A DNA stretch of 64,000 nt, taken from the NCBI GenBank assembly GCA_000719025.1, contig JODP01000008.1:62001-126000 (forward strand), read 5' to 3'. The notes under the pieces are model-generated. The model was given only the letters and a program-made list of their open reading frames with translations. It did no database searches and had not been told where the DNA came from. Below are positions 45,948 to 54,169 of this stretch, piece by piece (the stretch's first letter is position 1; each line of letters opens with the position of its first letter). A program made the translations under genes and the position numbers. Source of the stretch: Kineosporia aurantiaca JCM 3230 (lineage in GTDB: Bacteria > Actinomycetota > Actinomycetes > Actinomycetales > Kineosporiaceae).

Positions 45948-47279
45948 TCAGTCACCGGCCGGTTCGACGAGCTTGCCGATGTTGAAGTCGATCCGGATCC
46001 AGGGCTTGTTGCGGACCAGGTTGCCCAGCAGCAGGGCCGGGATCTGCAGGTGGTGGACCAGGAGGAAGGGCAGCGGGTCGTCCCGGTCGAAGATGGCCTC
46101 CTTGCCGTTGAGGATCGTGGCCAGCCGGGTCCGGGCGGTGGCCGGTCGGCTGATCAGGCGCCAGATCTCGTGATACATCCAGTAGGTCGGCCGGCTGCCG
46201 GGCCGGGGCCGGTCGACGACGGGGGCATCGGTGTCCAGGTAGGCGCGCGCCAGACCGGGATGGTCGTAGAACATGGTGATGGCCGAGTGGGTGCGAGGGT
46301 TGCACTCGATCGGGAACACCTCGCCGTTCTCGCTGATCATGAAATCGAAACTTACCTGCCCGGTGAGTTTCAGCGAGCTGACGAACGTCCTGACCCAGTG
46401 CTCGATCGCGGGCTGCTCGACCATCGCGTAATTGACCTGGAAGGCCGACGATGCGCAGCAGCAGAACACCATGACCTGACCGTCGCGCACCGTACTGTGC
46501 GTGCAGTACTCCTGCCCGCGAATGAACTCCTGCATGATCCAGGGGTTTTCGGGGGATATCGGCCGTGACGCGGCGAACGCCGACGTCTCTGGTTGCGTCG
46601 GGCGCGGTAGCGGCGTCAGGTCCAGGCGGTGGACGGGGTCGTAGGCGATGCTTTTCAGGACGTAAGGACGCTGGTGGTCGGCGAAGTCGAAATCGGTGAC
46701 CTGGCGGGGGGAGGTGATGCGGTACGAGTCGGGAACCGACAGGCCCAGGGAAGCAGCCAGTTCCATGAAGGCGTGCTTGTCGTCCAGCTGTCGGATCAGC
46801 TCGGCGTCGCTGTGCAGCACCTCGCAGTACGGGGTCAGCAGAGGCTCGGCCAGAGCGTCGTACAGGCTCGAGGCGGGGCTGCATACCGGCACGTAGACGT
46901 CCACCCCCTCCTGCACCACGATATCCAGCAGAGCCTGGGCGTAGTGGGGAGAGCCCGGCGCCGGAATCGTGCGGAAGACGTCCACCGCGCGGGAGAACCG
47001 ATGCCCGGTGAAGCGGTACTTGGCCTGCTCGAGCAGGATCACCCGGTGGCCGTCGGCGTGGAAAGCCCGGGCCAGATGCAGGGCCTTGGTCATCTTGCCG
47101 CCGCTGATCATCACCGTGCGGGGGCGCTCGGCCGGGCGCCGGGGCGGGGGAGTGCTCACCGCCGACCGCAGGAGTGCGGCCGCGGTGACTGCGAGGTTCA
47201 GCGGTAGCGCCGCGGTCAGAAGAGCCAGGGCCCCGACGGTCCTGAACGCGGTCCGGGTCTCAGGCGGCGACCATGCCAC
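45948..47279 (-). CDS. mysC: ATP-grasp ligase, MysC-type (glycine transfer)
   Basis: 443 residues. It begins with a hydrophobic, possibly membrane-associated segment (ALALLTAALPLNLAVTAAAL), then a nucleotide-binding fold VMISGGKMTKALHLARAF and the ATP-grasp core (QRPYVLKSIAYDPVHRLDL, FPIECNPRTHSAITMF). MysC is known to attach glycine to 4-deoxygadusol to give mycosporine-glycine. Its gene overlaps the dioxygenase gene upstream by 20 bp. Length and order match the cyanobacterial and Actinosynnema-type clusters. Confidence 0.82.
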   Translation of the reverse strand: MAWSPPETRTAFRTVGALALLTAALPLNLAVTAAALLRSAVSTPPPRRPAERPRTVMISGGKMTKALHLARAFHADGHRVILLEQAKYRFTGHRFSRAVDVFRTIPAPGSPHYAQALLDIVVQEGVDVYVPVCSPASSLYDALAEPLLTPYCEVLHSDAELIRQLDDKHAFMELAASLGLSVPDSYRITSPRQVTDFDFADHQRPYVLKSIAYDPVHRLDLTPLPRPTQPETSAFAASRPISPENPWIMQEFIRGQEYCTHSTVRDGQVMVFCCCASSAFQVNYAMVEQPAIEHWVRTFVSSLKLTGQVSFDFMISENGEVFPIECNPRTHSAITMFYDHPGLARAYLDTDAPVVDRPRPGSRPTYWMYHEIWRLISRPATARTRLATILNGKEAIFDRDDPLPFLLVHHLQIPALLLGNLVRNKPWIRIDFNIGKLVEPAGD

Positions 47280-48027
47280 GGTGCATCACCCGGTTCCCGC
47301 TGACGTCGTGGTGATCGGCCCGGTGCAGGACCACGCCGTTGTCCCAGATCACCACGTCTCCCGGGGACCAGGTATGACGAAGGACGTTGTCGGCCTGGGT
47401 GGAGTGCTCATAGAGGTAGGCGATGGTTTCCTGCGCCTCGTCCTCCTCCAGATCGCTGATCGCCACGCATCGCTCAGGCGTCGACAGGTAGAGGGACGTG
47501 CGTCCGGAGATCGGGTGGGTGCGGAAGACCGGATGCTCGGCCTCGGTCTGCGCGCCGGCCTCGGAGGTGGCCAGACCACTGACCACGTGCCGGATGCTGC
47601 GCCCTTGCAGCCGGTTGCGGATGGCGTCCGAGAGCGTCTCGTAGGCGCGGTACTGATTGGTGAACAGGGTTTCCCCGCCGCGCTCGGGGATCGTGACCGC
47701 ACGCAGGGCCGTGTAGGCCGGGGGATGGGTGACGTAGCTGGTGTCCACATGGAAGACGCTGCGGGGCGGGGTGGTTCGCCCGACGTTACTGATGACATTG
47801 AGGTCGGGGAAGGAGTCGACCGGAGTCTCCCCGGCGGTGAACATCAGCGAGCCGAAGCGGCGCAGGAACATCAGGAAGGTGCGGTCGTCGGCGCTCTGGC
47901 CCGGCAGGATCACCACGCCGTGCTCGGCCAGGAGGCTGCGCATCCGGGGCACCAGCGACTCGTCGATCGTGGGCAGGGGCAGGTCGGTGATCTCGATACC
48001 GATGGGATCCAGAACGGTGGTGATCAC
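47260..48027 (-). CDS. TauD/TfdA-family Fe(II)/2-oxoglutarate dioxygenase
   Basis: 255 residues. Family hallmarks: HVDTSY (the HxD metal motif, about residues 93-95), then a 2-oxoglutarate-binding region and the distal His near the end (WDNGVVLHRADHHD). It lies between mysB and mysC in the operon: 29 bp after mysB and overlapping mysC by 20 bp. The known MAA dioxygenase MysH is a phytanoyl-CoA-dioxygenase-type enzyme, so this TauD-type one is probably not an ortholog. It may oxidise the cyclohexene core or an amino-acid arm. Confidence 0.82.
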   Translation of the reverse strand: MITTVLDPIGIEITDLPLPTIDESLVPRMRSLLAEHGVVILPGQSADDRTFLMFLRRFGSLMFTAGETPVDSFPDLNVISNVGRTTPPRSVFHVDTSYVTHPPAYTALRAVTIPERGGETLFTNQYRAYETLSDAIRNRLQGRSIRHVVSGLATSEAGAQTEAEHPVFRTHPISGRTSLYLSTPERCVAISDLEEDEAQETIAYLYEHSTQADNVLRHTWSPGDVVIWDNGVVLHRADHHDVSGNRVMHRGMVAA

Positions 48028-48056
48028 GCTTCTCCTTCAGTCAAGATCAGGAGGGT

Positions 48057-48875
48057 TCAGGAGGGCTGGGTCGGGGAAGCGCGGCGGATCAGGGTCACTC
48101 CGTCGCGCAGAGGCAGGATCACCTGTTCGATGCGGGGGTCCTCGGCCACGGCCCGGTTGAACTCGGCGATCGCGTCGCCGTTGGCCGAGCGCTGGGCCGT
48201 CCAGGGGTGGCCCTGCATCAGGGTGTTGTCGACGCAGATCAGCCCGTGCTCGGCGACCAGGTCGTGGCTGAGCAGGATGTCGAGGTAGGAGTGGTAGGCG
48301 ACCTTGTCGGCATCCAGGAAGACCAGGTCGAACACCTCGGCGTCGGAGGCCAGCCGCCGCAGCGTCTGCCCGGCGGGCCCCACCCGGACGTCGATCTTCG
48401 CCCCGGCGGGCGCCTGGGCGAAGTTCTCGGCGGCGAAGGCCGCCACCGCCTCGTCCACCTCGCAGGCGACGACGCGTCCGTCCGGGGGCAGGGCCTCGGC
48501 CATCGCCAGCGCCGAGTAACCGGTGAACATGCCGATGTCGAGCACCTGGCGGGCCCGCACGGCGTGCACCATCAGCTTCAGGAACTGCCCCTCGACCTGC
48601 CCGGACAGCATTTCCTGCTCCAGCGGACCGGACCCCGCAGACCAGTCGTGTTCACGCGTCCTCTGCTCCAGAGCGTGTAAGGCGGGCGAGGCCGGGGTGC
48701 TGAACCGGTCCAGGTAGGGATCCAGACCCTGGGCCAGCTGATACGCCTCGATCAGCCCGGCCTGAAGCGCCGGGTCGGTGCCGGGCTGCTCTTCGCCGAG
48801 CCGGACCAGGGCCTGGAGTCGGTGCGCGAGAATGCTGGCCGGGGTGACCGGACGAGGTTGCTGGGTGGTGCTCAT
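48057..48875 (-). CDS. mysB: O-methyltransferase, MysB-type
   Basis: 272 residues, class I SAM-dependent. SAM motif I is VLDIGMFTGYSALAMAE and motif II VVACEVDE, then DLVFLDADKVAYHSYLD with a metal-ligand-type Asp, and LICVDNTLMQG. Like the caffeoyl-CoA-type O-methyltransferase known to act on demethyl-4-deoxygadusol, it should yield 4-deoxygadusol. ATG overlaps the mysA stop (ATGA). The N-terminal 60 residues form a helical cap. Confidence 0.82.
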   Translation of the reverse strand: MSTTQQPRPVTPASILAHRLQALVRLGEEQPGTDPALQAGLIEAYQLAQGLDPYLDRFSTPASPALHALEQRTREHDWSAGSGPLEQEMLSGQVEGQFLKLMVHAVRARQVLDIGMFTGYSALAMAEALPPDGRVVACEVDEAVAAFAAENFAQAPAGAKIDVRVGPAGQTLRRLASDAEVFDLVFLDADKVAYHSYLDILLSHDLVAEHGLICVDNTLMQGHPWTAQRSANGDAIAEFNRAVAEDPRIEQVILPLRDGVTLIRRASPTQPS

Positions 48876-50077
48876 GCCGTGAACATGTCCTGGCCCTGGC
48901 CGCCGCGGGGGTATCGGGCGACCACCCGCCGGTGCTCGGCCAGACCCTGTTCGAGTTCCTCGGCGGAGAGGTCGCTGGCGAAGAAGCAGGTGCCGATCGG
49001 GCGGGGCATCGCGGCCCGGAGCTTGCCGTGCCGGGTCTGGATGATGGCGTCGGTGGCCCGGTGCAGCAGGTCCGGCGTCAGCTCCGGGCTGTCCAGGGCC
49101 AGGCCGAGCCGGCTCATCAGCCAGAAGAGCCGGTCGCGCTCGCTCTCCACGATGTAACCCCGCTGCAGGGCGAGCGTGGCCGACAGCGCCATGTCGATGC
49201 TGATCGCGTGCCCGTGGAAGAACGGCTGGTCCGGGGCCAGCTCGAGCAGCGGGCTCCAGGTGTGCCCGTAGGCGATGACCCGGTCCAGGTCCAGCTCGTG
49301 CAGGTTCGGCACCTCCAGCCGCAGCATGGTCTCGATCGCCTCGTAGGTGACGCGGTGGGCGATCTCCCGCAGTTCGGCGCTGCCGTCGAGGTGGCCGAAC
49401 CGGCTGTGCAGCAGGTCTTCCCCGTGCTTCTCGAGCAGCTCGAAGATGCCGCTGTTGGCCACCGTCGAGATCTTGATCAGCTCGGCCATGCCGTTGCGGA
49501 CCTGGTCGGCCGGCAGCGTGCGCAGGAACGAGAAGTCGAGGATCACCTGCTGCGAGGCGTGGTAGGCGCCGAGCCGGTTCTTGTAGCGGCCGTGGTTGAC
49601 GCCGACCTTGATCGAGACGCTGGCGTCGATCAGGCCGATCAGGGTGGTGGGCACCCGGATGTAGTTGGACGAACGACGGAAGGAGGCGCAGGCGAACCCG
49701 GCCACGTCCGTGGTCAGCCCGCCCCCGACGACCAGCACCGGTTCCTGCCGCAACAGACCGAACCGGCCGAAGGCGTCCACCATCTGCTCGAGGGTCCGAA
49801 GGCTCTTGTCGGTCTCCCGGACCACGACCGGGAAGGCGGTCAGGGCGATCTGGTAGTGCTCGAAGTACGCCTGGATCCGGGCGCCGTAGAGGTTCAGGAC
49901 CGTCTCGTCGACCACCATCAGGCAGCGGCCGAACGGCCGGTAGCGCTCGGCGAGCTCGGGGTTCTCGACGGCGAAGGCCCCGTCGACGTAGAGCAGGGAG
50001 TACTCGATCTTCTCGTAGGCCTCGACCCGGAACTGACGGTCCGAGGCGGTCAGGATCGGTGCTGGGTAACCCGTCAT
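48872..50077 (-). CDS. mysA: Sedoheptulose-7-phosphate cyclase (DDGS/EEVS family), MysA-type
   Basis: 401 residues from ATG 50077 (GGAGAAGAA upstream; the upstream GTG 50101 is less likely). It belongs to the dehydroquinate-synthase-like cyclases: VLVVGGGLTTDVAGFACASFRRS, then IRVPTTLIGLIDASVSIKVGVNH and DLDRVIAYGHTWSP with the His ligands. Of the sugar-phosphate cyclases it reads like the demethyl-4-deoxygadusol synthase branch (YEKIEYSLLYVDG; LGAYHASQ). Product: demethyl-4-deoxygadusol from sedoheptulose 7-phosphate. First enzyme of the pathway. Confidence 0.85.
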   Translation of the reverse strand: MTGYPAPILTASDRQFRVEAYEKIEYSLLYVDGAFAVENPELAERYRPFGRCLMVVDETVLNLYGARIQAYFEHYQIALTAFPVVVRETDKSLRTLEQMVDAFGRFGLLRQEPVLVVGGGLTTDVAGFACASFRRSSNYIRVPTTLIGLIDASVSIKVGVNHGRYKNRLGAYHASQQVILDFSFLRTLPADQVRNGMAELIKISTVANSGIFELLEKHGEDLLHSRFGHLDGSAELREIAHRVTYEAIETMLRLEVPNLHELDLDRVIAYGHTWSPLLELAPDQPFFHGHAISIDMALSATLALQRGYIVESERDRLFWLMSRLGLALDSPELTPDLLHRATDAIIQTRHGKLRAAMPRPIGTCFFASDLSAEELEQGLAEHRRVVARYPRGGQGQDMFTA

Positions 50078-50173
50078 GATCTGTTCTTCTCCAACCTCCA
50101 CCCGTGACGGGGGAGTCGTCCGGCCAGGGAGGAGGCCGGGGCGGTCAGCGCCCCGGCCCCTGGATCGTGCAGG

Positions 50174-50842
50174 TCAGGCCGCGGGGACCAGACTCCTCAG
50201 CCGTTCGAAGTCGAGTCGCTCACCGGCCGGGACCGCTGGACCGAAGTCCTGCTGGAGCGTGTTCTCGTTCGGGAAGCTGGCGCAGGCGATCCCGGCCGCT
50301 GTAGCCGCCTGTGATCCGCCCGGGTTGTCCTCCACGGCAACGCATTCGGAGGCTTCCACCCCCAGTTTCGTCAGGGCGAAGAGGTAGGCGCCGGGATCGG
50401 GCTTGCCGGCCGGCACGTCCGACGCGTTCACCACCACGTCGAAGTCGGACGCGTTGACGCCCGGCGCGAGGGCCGAGAACAGGGCCTGGAGGTTCTCGGC
50501 GGAGGTCGTGGTCACGAAGCCGAGGTGGTAGCCCGCCGCCCGGGCCTGGTTGATGGTTTCGGCCACCCCGGGGCGGGGCGTGACCGCGGAGGACGCCAGA
50601 CTCTGCTGGAAGATGGCCGACTTGGTGGCGTGGATCGCGTCCGCGTCCACCGTCTCGCCCCGGGCCTTGGCGTACTGGCTGATGCGATCGGAGCCGCCGT
50701 TGCTGCCCAGCAGCGAGCGGTACTCCTCCTGGGTCCATTCCCAGCCCAGGCCGTGATCGGCGAAGGCCTGGTTGAAGGCCGAGCGCTGCAGCTCGGAGGT
50801 GTCGGCGAGTGTGCTGATGGAGCCGAACAGAAGAGCAGGCAT
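50174..50842 (-). CDS. HAD-superfamily (beta-phosphoglucomutase-like) protein lacking motif I aspartates
   Basis: 222 residues from ATG 50842. The fold is clear: motif II VTTTS, motif III GKPDPGAYLF with its Lys, motif IV CVAVEDNPGG. The cap region is of the CbbY/beta-PGM class. But motif I, normally DxDGTL, is FGSISTL, so both catalytic aspartates are replaced. It should not act as a phosphatase by the standard mechanism. It is first in the mys operon direction, 72 bp or more before mysA, and may bind a sugar phosphate as an allosteric or chaperone-like factor. Confidence 0.75.
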   Translation of the reverse strand: MPALLFGSISTLADTSELQRSAFNQAFADHGLGWEWTQEEYRSLLGSNGGSDRISQYAKARGETVDADAIHATKSAIFQQSLASSAVTPRPGVAETINQARAAGYHLGFVTTTSAENLQALFSALAPGVNASDFDVVVNASDVPAGKPDPGAYLFALTKLGVEASECVAVEDNPGGSQAATAAGIACASFPNENTLQQDFGPAVPAGERLDFERLRSLVPAA

Positions 50843-50906
50843 AGTGTGTCTCGATTCTGTTTGGAGCAAGCCACCTGAAAGCCGGACCGTGCCAGTTCCC
50901 CTACTT

Positions 50907-50925
50907 AGTGAACTATCTGTTCACT
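50907..50925. promoter_or_regulatory. Putative TetR operator of the mys locus
   Basis: AGTGAAC-N5-GTTCACT, 19 bp with perfect 7-bp arms, in the 125-bp interval between the HAD-like gene and the TetR gene. It is placed to control both. Confidence 0.75.
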
Positions 50926-50967
50926 TCTGGAAGATCTGACCACTAACTCAGAAAGATCGCAACCGTC

Positions 50968-51555
50968 ATGACCCCCGTCGGCGACCCCCCGCACGGCACC
51001 GCGACCGACCCGCGGATCACCCGCACCCGCAAGGACGTCCTGGGCGCGGCGCTCGGTCTGCTCACCTCTCAGGGCTGGGACGCCGTCACGCACGCCAACC
51101 TGGCCAGCGGCACGGGCTACTCCAAGGCGACGATCTACAAGCACTGGCCCACCCGCACCGCGGTGCTGCGCGATGCTCTGCTGCAGCTCGACGACATCCC
51201 GCATCACCGCCCGACCGGCGACCTGCGGGCCGACCTCATCGGCGAGATGACGGCCTTCCGCGCCGGCATGCGGGACTACGGACTGGACCGGGCCATGGCG
51301 GTTCTCGCCGAGCAGGCCCGGAGCTGGGACGAGCTGGCCGAGGTGCGGGACGAACTCGTGTCCGGCGGCGACCGGGTGGTCCGAGAGTTGTTGGCCACCA
51401 GGCTTTCCGGTACGGAGCTTTCGGTCGGTACGAAAATGCTGTCAGGGACGCTGTTCTACTCCGCGCTGATGTACGGCCAGGTCCCGGATGACGAGGTCAT
51501 CGCCACCACGGTCGACATTCTGCTGCGCGCGATCGCTAACGACGGCGCAGCGTAG
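50968..51555 (+). CDS. TetR-family transcriptional regulator
   Basis: 195 residues. TetR DNA-binding domain at about residues 18-65: VLGAALGLLTSQGWDAVTHANLASGTGYSKATIYKHWPTRTAVL. The C-terminal domain (TetR_C-like, helical) binds an unknown ligand. It is divergent from the HAD-like/mys operon with a perfect palindrome between, so it is the most likely local repressor of the MAA genes. No light- or osmolarity-linked domain is visible. Confidence 0.85.
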   Translation: MTPVGDPPHGTATDPRITRTRKDVLGAALGLLTSQGWDAVTHANLASGTGYSKATIYKHWPTRTAVLRDALLQLDDIPHHRPTGDLRADLIGEMTAFRAGMRDYGLDRAMAVLAEQARSWDELAEVRDELVSGGDRVVRELLATRLSGTELSVGTKMLSGTLFYSALMYGQVPDDEVIATTVDILLRAIANDGAA

Positions 51556-51559
51556 ACAG

Positions 51560-52006
51560 TCAGTCGCCCCGGCACGGCCGGATGGTCCGGGGCCTTTCCT
51601 GACGGGCCGGCGGTGCCTGCTGGGGTTGCCCGGGAAGCCAGCGAACGAGGTCGGCAGCGCCCATGATGGTAAGGAGCTCGGCCAGGCGCGGGCAGGGGCC
51701 TTGGAGCAGCAGGTGGGTGTGTTGCTCTCGTAGACCCGATCCGATGCGAACGATGATGGACAGGCCTACGGAGTCGATGCTTTCGAGGTGGCGGACGTCG
51801 GCGATGACGCGTCGGCGCCCGTCTAGGCAGAAGCTGGCGGCCTCTTCCAGCTCGTCGGCGATGCGGTAGTCGACGGGCCCGTGAAGAATGAGCCGGGTGT
51901 GGTCGTCCTGGCTGATGACGGCAACGTCACCCCGTGGGTTGTCGGGGCCGGGCAGCGGGGGCACCAGGCGCAGATGCCGGGGGCGGTGATGATCGCGGGC
52001 AGTCAC
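51560..52006 (-). CDS. STAS-domain anti-anti-sigma-like protein
   Basis: 148 residues. Residues about 30-125 form a STAS domain; LESIDSVGLSIIVRIG has the phosphorylatable Ser in the DSVG stretch. Such proteins release a sigma factor by binding its anti-sigma kinase when dephosphorylated. No RsbW-like kinase gene is nearby. It is convergent with the TetR gene (5-bp gap) and near the end of the envelope-stress block. Confidence 0.8.
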   Translation of the reverse strand: MTARDHHRPRHLRLVPPLPGPDNPRGDVAVISQDDHTRLILHGPVDYRIADELEEAASFCLDGRRRVIADVRHLESIDSVGLSIIVRIGSGLREQHTHLLLQGPCPRLAELLTIMGAADLVRWLPGQPQQAPPARQERPRTIRPCRGD

Positions 52007-52096
52007 GAAGGAGTCTCGATCCCTGGAACTCGGGAGCGTTCGGTAGAGGACGTTCTGGGCTGGCCATAGATGGGAGGTTCGGCGGCAGAGAGTCTT

Positions 52097-52447
52097 TCAG
52101 AGGGTGCCCTCGACGGGGAGGGGCTCTTCCGGGCTCTGTCGAGGGGTGCCGACGTGGCGTTGCCAGCTGGTCATGACGTCTGCGGGCAGGAGCTGACCGA
52201 TCCCGGCGCGTTCGGCGATCAGGGCAGCAAGCTCGCGCACGGGCCGGTTGGTGTCCTGGGAGATCTGGCGCAGCACACTGAAGGCGTGGTCGGCGTCGGT
52301 GGCGGTCAGCAGACGGATGACCCCCTTGGCCTGGCCGATGATGTCGCGGGTCAGCAGAGCGGTGCGCAGCTCCTCGAGCTCTTTGAGGAGTTGCTCCCGG
52401 CTGGCTTCGAGCGGCCTTTCCGGCAGTTCCGAGGCGGTATCAGTCAC
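52097..52447 (-). CDS. ANTAR-domain protein without a sensor
   Basis: 116 residues. An N-terminal coiled-coil-like helix (REQLLKELEELRTALLTRD), then the ANTAR RNA-binding fold (IGQAKGVIRLLTATDADHAFSVLRQISQDTNRPVRELA). It lacks a GAF or PAS sensor, so it probably pairs with another protein through the coiled coil. Gene order suggests a link to the STAS protein and the Asp23 locus. RNA target unknown. Confidence 0.8.
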   Translation of the reverse strand: MTDTASELPERPLEASREQLLKELEELRTALLTRDIIGQAKGVIRLLTATDADHAFSVLRQISQDTNRPVRELAALIAERAGIGQLLPADVMTSWQRHVGTPRQSPEEPLPVEGTL

Positions 52448-52524
52448 CGGACGCGTCTTTCGTGATCGGCCTGCCGCTTCTAGGACGACGGGCCTGCGGG
52501 TATCGAAAATTGCGGCAGGAGCGG

Positions 52525-53094
52525 TCAGTGCACCCGAGCGCGGGCTCGGTCACGGCCGGCCAGGTGCAACTGGACCTGGCAGACCAGATCGTCACGGCCC
52601 AGGACATGACGCAGCTGGGAACTGACGATGTCGGCGCCCTCGGCAATACCGGCCAGGTCAGCGTCGGCGTCGATGGCGGCGTTGAGGCGGGCAATGATCT
52701 GGCCGCGTTCCCACAGCACCCGGCCGTGCGCGGACCGGACGCCGGGGACAGCCGCCAGGGCCTGTGCGGCGGCTTCGGCCACGGAGTTCCCGTCGGCCAG
52801 CAGGCGGCCCGCCCGACCCGTCCCGGCCAGTTTGAGCGGTCCGGTGCGGCGGTGGGGAAGATGGGAGAAAAGCCAGCGCAGGGCCAGCACCAGCAGAAGG
52901 GCACCGGCCCCGCCGACGGCCCAGGGCCACCATGACCGGCCGGTGGCCTCGACGATCGGGCCGAGGTCGAGGGGACGGGTGAACGGGTCGATCCGGTTCA
53001 CGCCCCACACCGCGGTCAGGATGCCGGCCGCGATCAGGGCCAGGGCCAGCAGGAACGCCACGAGCCGGTCGATGATGATGGTCAGGCGGCTCAC
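52525..53094 (-). CDS. amaP: Alkaline-shock membrane anchor protein (AmaP-like)
   Basis: 189 residues. Two hydrophobic helices (DRLVAFLLALALIAAGILTAV and WWPWAVGGAGALLLVLAL) with a short loop, followed by an Asp23-like C-terminal domain (VRSAHGRVLWERGQIIARLNAAID). AmaP recruits Asp23 to the membrane in staphylococci. The gene overlaps the upstream DUF6286 gene by 4 bp (ATGA) and ends the Asp23 operon. Confidence 0.75.
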   Translation of the reverse strand: MSRLTIIIDRLVAFLLALALIAAGILTAVWGVNRIDPFTRPLDLGPIVEATGRSWWPWAVGGAGALLLVLALRWLFSHLPHRRTGPLKLAGTGRAGRLLADGNSVAEAAAQALAAVPGVRSAHGRVLWERGQIIARLNAAIDADADLAGIAEGADIVSSQLRHVLGRDDLVCQVQLHLAGRDRARARVH

Positions 53095-53717
53095 GGGGCC
53101 ACTCCAGTCCTGGTCTTGATCTTGAGGCGGGGCGCCGACTCCAGGGCGGACAGGCGCTCGGTGACGGCGTCCTGGACGTCCTGGCCGATCCGGCCGTCGT
53201 CCCCGGTCACGACCACGGTGATGCGTGCAGCGCGGCGCGAGGTGCTGACCCGGGCGGCGGTGACGCCATCGACGTCATTGGCGGCCCGAGCGGCCAGCTT
53301 TCGCACGTCGGCCGGTCGCAGGTACACCCCGGTCTGCGACCTTAGGGCAACGGCGGTGCGGGGGCGCCGGCGTACGGCGACGATCAGCATCCACAGGCCC
53401 AAAAGCACGGCGGCCACACCGGCCGGCACGGCCCACCACTGGGGCTTCAGGCCGTCGAAGGCGTTGATCGTGGACTCGATCCAGGACCTGCCGCCGATGA
53501 CCTCACCGGAGGCCAGGCCGTCATGGATGCCGATCACGCCCAGGGCGCCGGTCAGCAGGGCCATGACGATGCCCAGCAGCGTGATACGGCCCGCCCCGAT
53601 CGGGGTCTTGGCCTGGGGCATCACCGGCGCCTGCGGCTCGGGCAACCGAACCGGCGAGGGGTCCCGGTGCGCGCCGGATGCGCCGGCCCGGCCCGGTGCA
53701 GTGGTCGACGTACTCAT
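53091..53717 (-). CDS. DUF6286-family membrane protein
   Basis: 208 residues. A Pro-rich cytoplasmic N-terminus, two membrane segments (ITLLGIVMALLTGALGVIGI and WAVPAGVAAVLLGLWMLIVAV), then an Asp23-like soluble part (LAARAANDVDGVTAARVSTSRRAARITVVVTG). This two-helix-plus-domain build and its place beside AmaP match the DUF6286 proteins of actinomycete Asp23 loci. It overlaps its neighbours by 4 bp on both sides, so the three are made together. Confidence 0.75.
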   Translation of the reverse strand: MSTSTTAPGRAGASGAHRDPSPVRLPEPQAPVMPQAKTPIGAGRITLLGIVMALLTGALGVIGIHDGLASGEVIGGRSWIESTINAFDGLKPQWWAVPAGVAAVLLGLWMLIVAVRRRPRTAVALRSQTGVYLRPADVRKLAARAANDVDGVTAARVSTSRRAARITVVVTGDDGRIGQDVQDAVTERLSALESAPRLKIKTRTGVAP

Positions 53718-54169
53718 GAGACCCTCCGGTCCTGGCGGGGCTGGGCGTGCACGACCTTGGTGGCGTTCACGTCGACCGCGTCGACCTGCATGCCGACCAG
53801 CGTGCTGATCCGCTCGCTGACGTTCTCGCGCACGGCGGCGGCCACGTCGGGCAGGGCGGCCGGCCAGATCACAGCGATCTGCACGACCACTCGAACCCGG
53901 GTGCCGGCGACGTGAGCCTGCGCCCGCGGGAAGTTCCGCCCCACCGCCCGTTCCAGGCCGGAGCCGATCCGGGCCACACCGGGGACCTGGCGAGCGGCCA
54001 GGATCGCGACCTGCTCCACCACCCGGTCGGCAATGCTCAGGTCACCACGTTCGGCCGGATCGCGTCGCGCCCGCCGGTCCAGTTCCTGCAGCTGCCGGTC
54101 GGCGATCGCATCGATACCGCCCTGAGCGGGCGGCCGATCCGTCGTGCTGGTGGTGCTGGTCTCAGCCAC
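53714..54169 (-). CDS. Asp23/Gls24-family envelope stress protein
   Basis: 151 residues, soluble. The core (about 45-140) is the Asp23 fold: LSIADRVVEQVAILAARQVPGV, then AHVAGTRVRVVVQIAV and VRENVSERISTLVGMQVDAVDVNATKVV. It lacks membrane segments and would be tethered by AmaP. It overlaps the DUF6286 gene by 4 bp and the small membrane protein gene by 8 bp. Confidence 0.85.
   Translation of the reverse strand: MAETSTTSTTDRPPAQGGIDAIADRQLQELDRRARRDPAERGDLSIADRVVEQVAILAARQVPGVARIGSGLERAVGRNFPRAQAHVAGTRVRVVVQIAVIWPAALPDVAAAVRENVSERISTLVGMQVDAVDVNATKVVHAQPRQDRRVS

Noticed and set aside
45944..45948. Possible missing gene between mysC and mysD
   Set aside because: The gap is only three bases; both genes have full-length products.
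48932..50107. 391-residue plus-strand frame
   Set aside because: It lies exactly over mysA on the other strand; the composition is that of a high-GC shadow.
51566..51593. Hairpin GCCCCGG/CCGGGGC as a terminator between tetR and the STAS gene
   Set aside because: It lies within the end of the STAS coding sequence and lacks a clear T-tract; possible but not supported enough to list.
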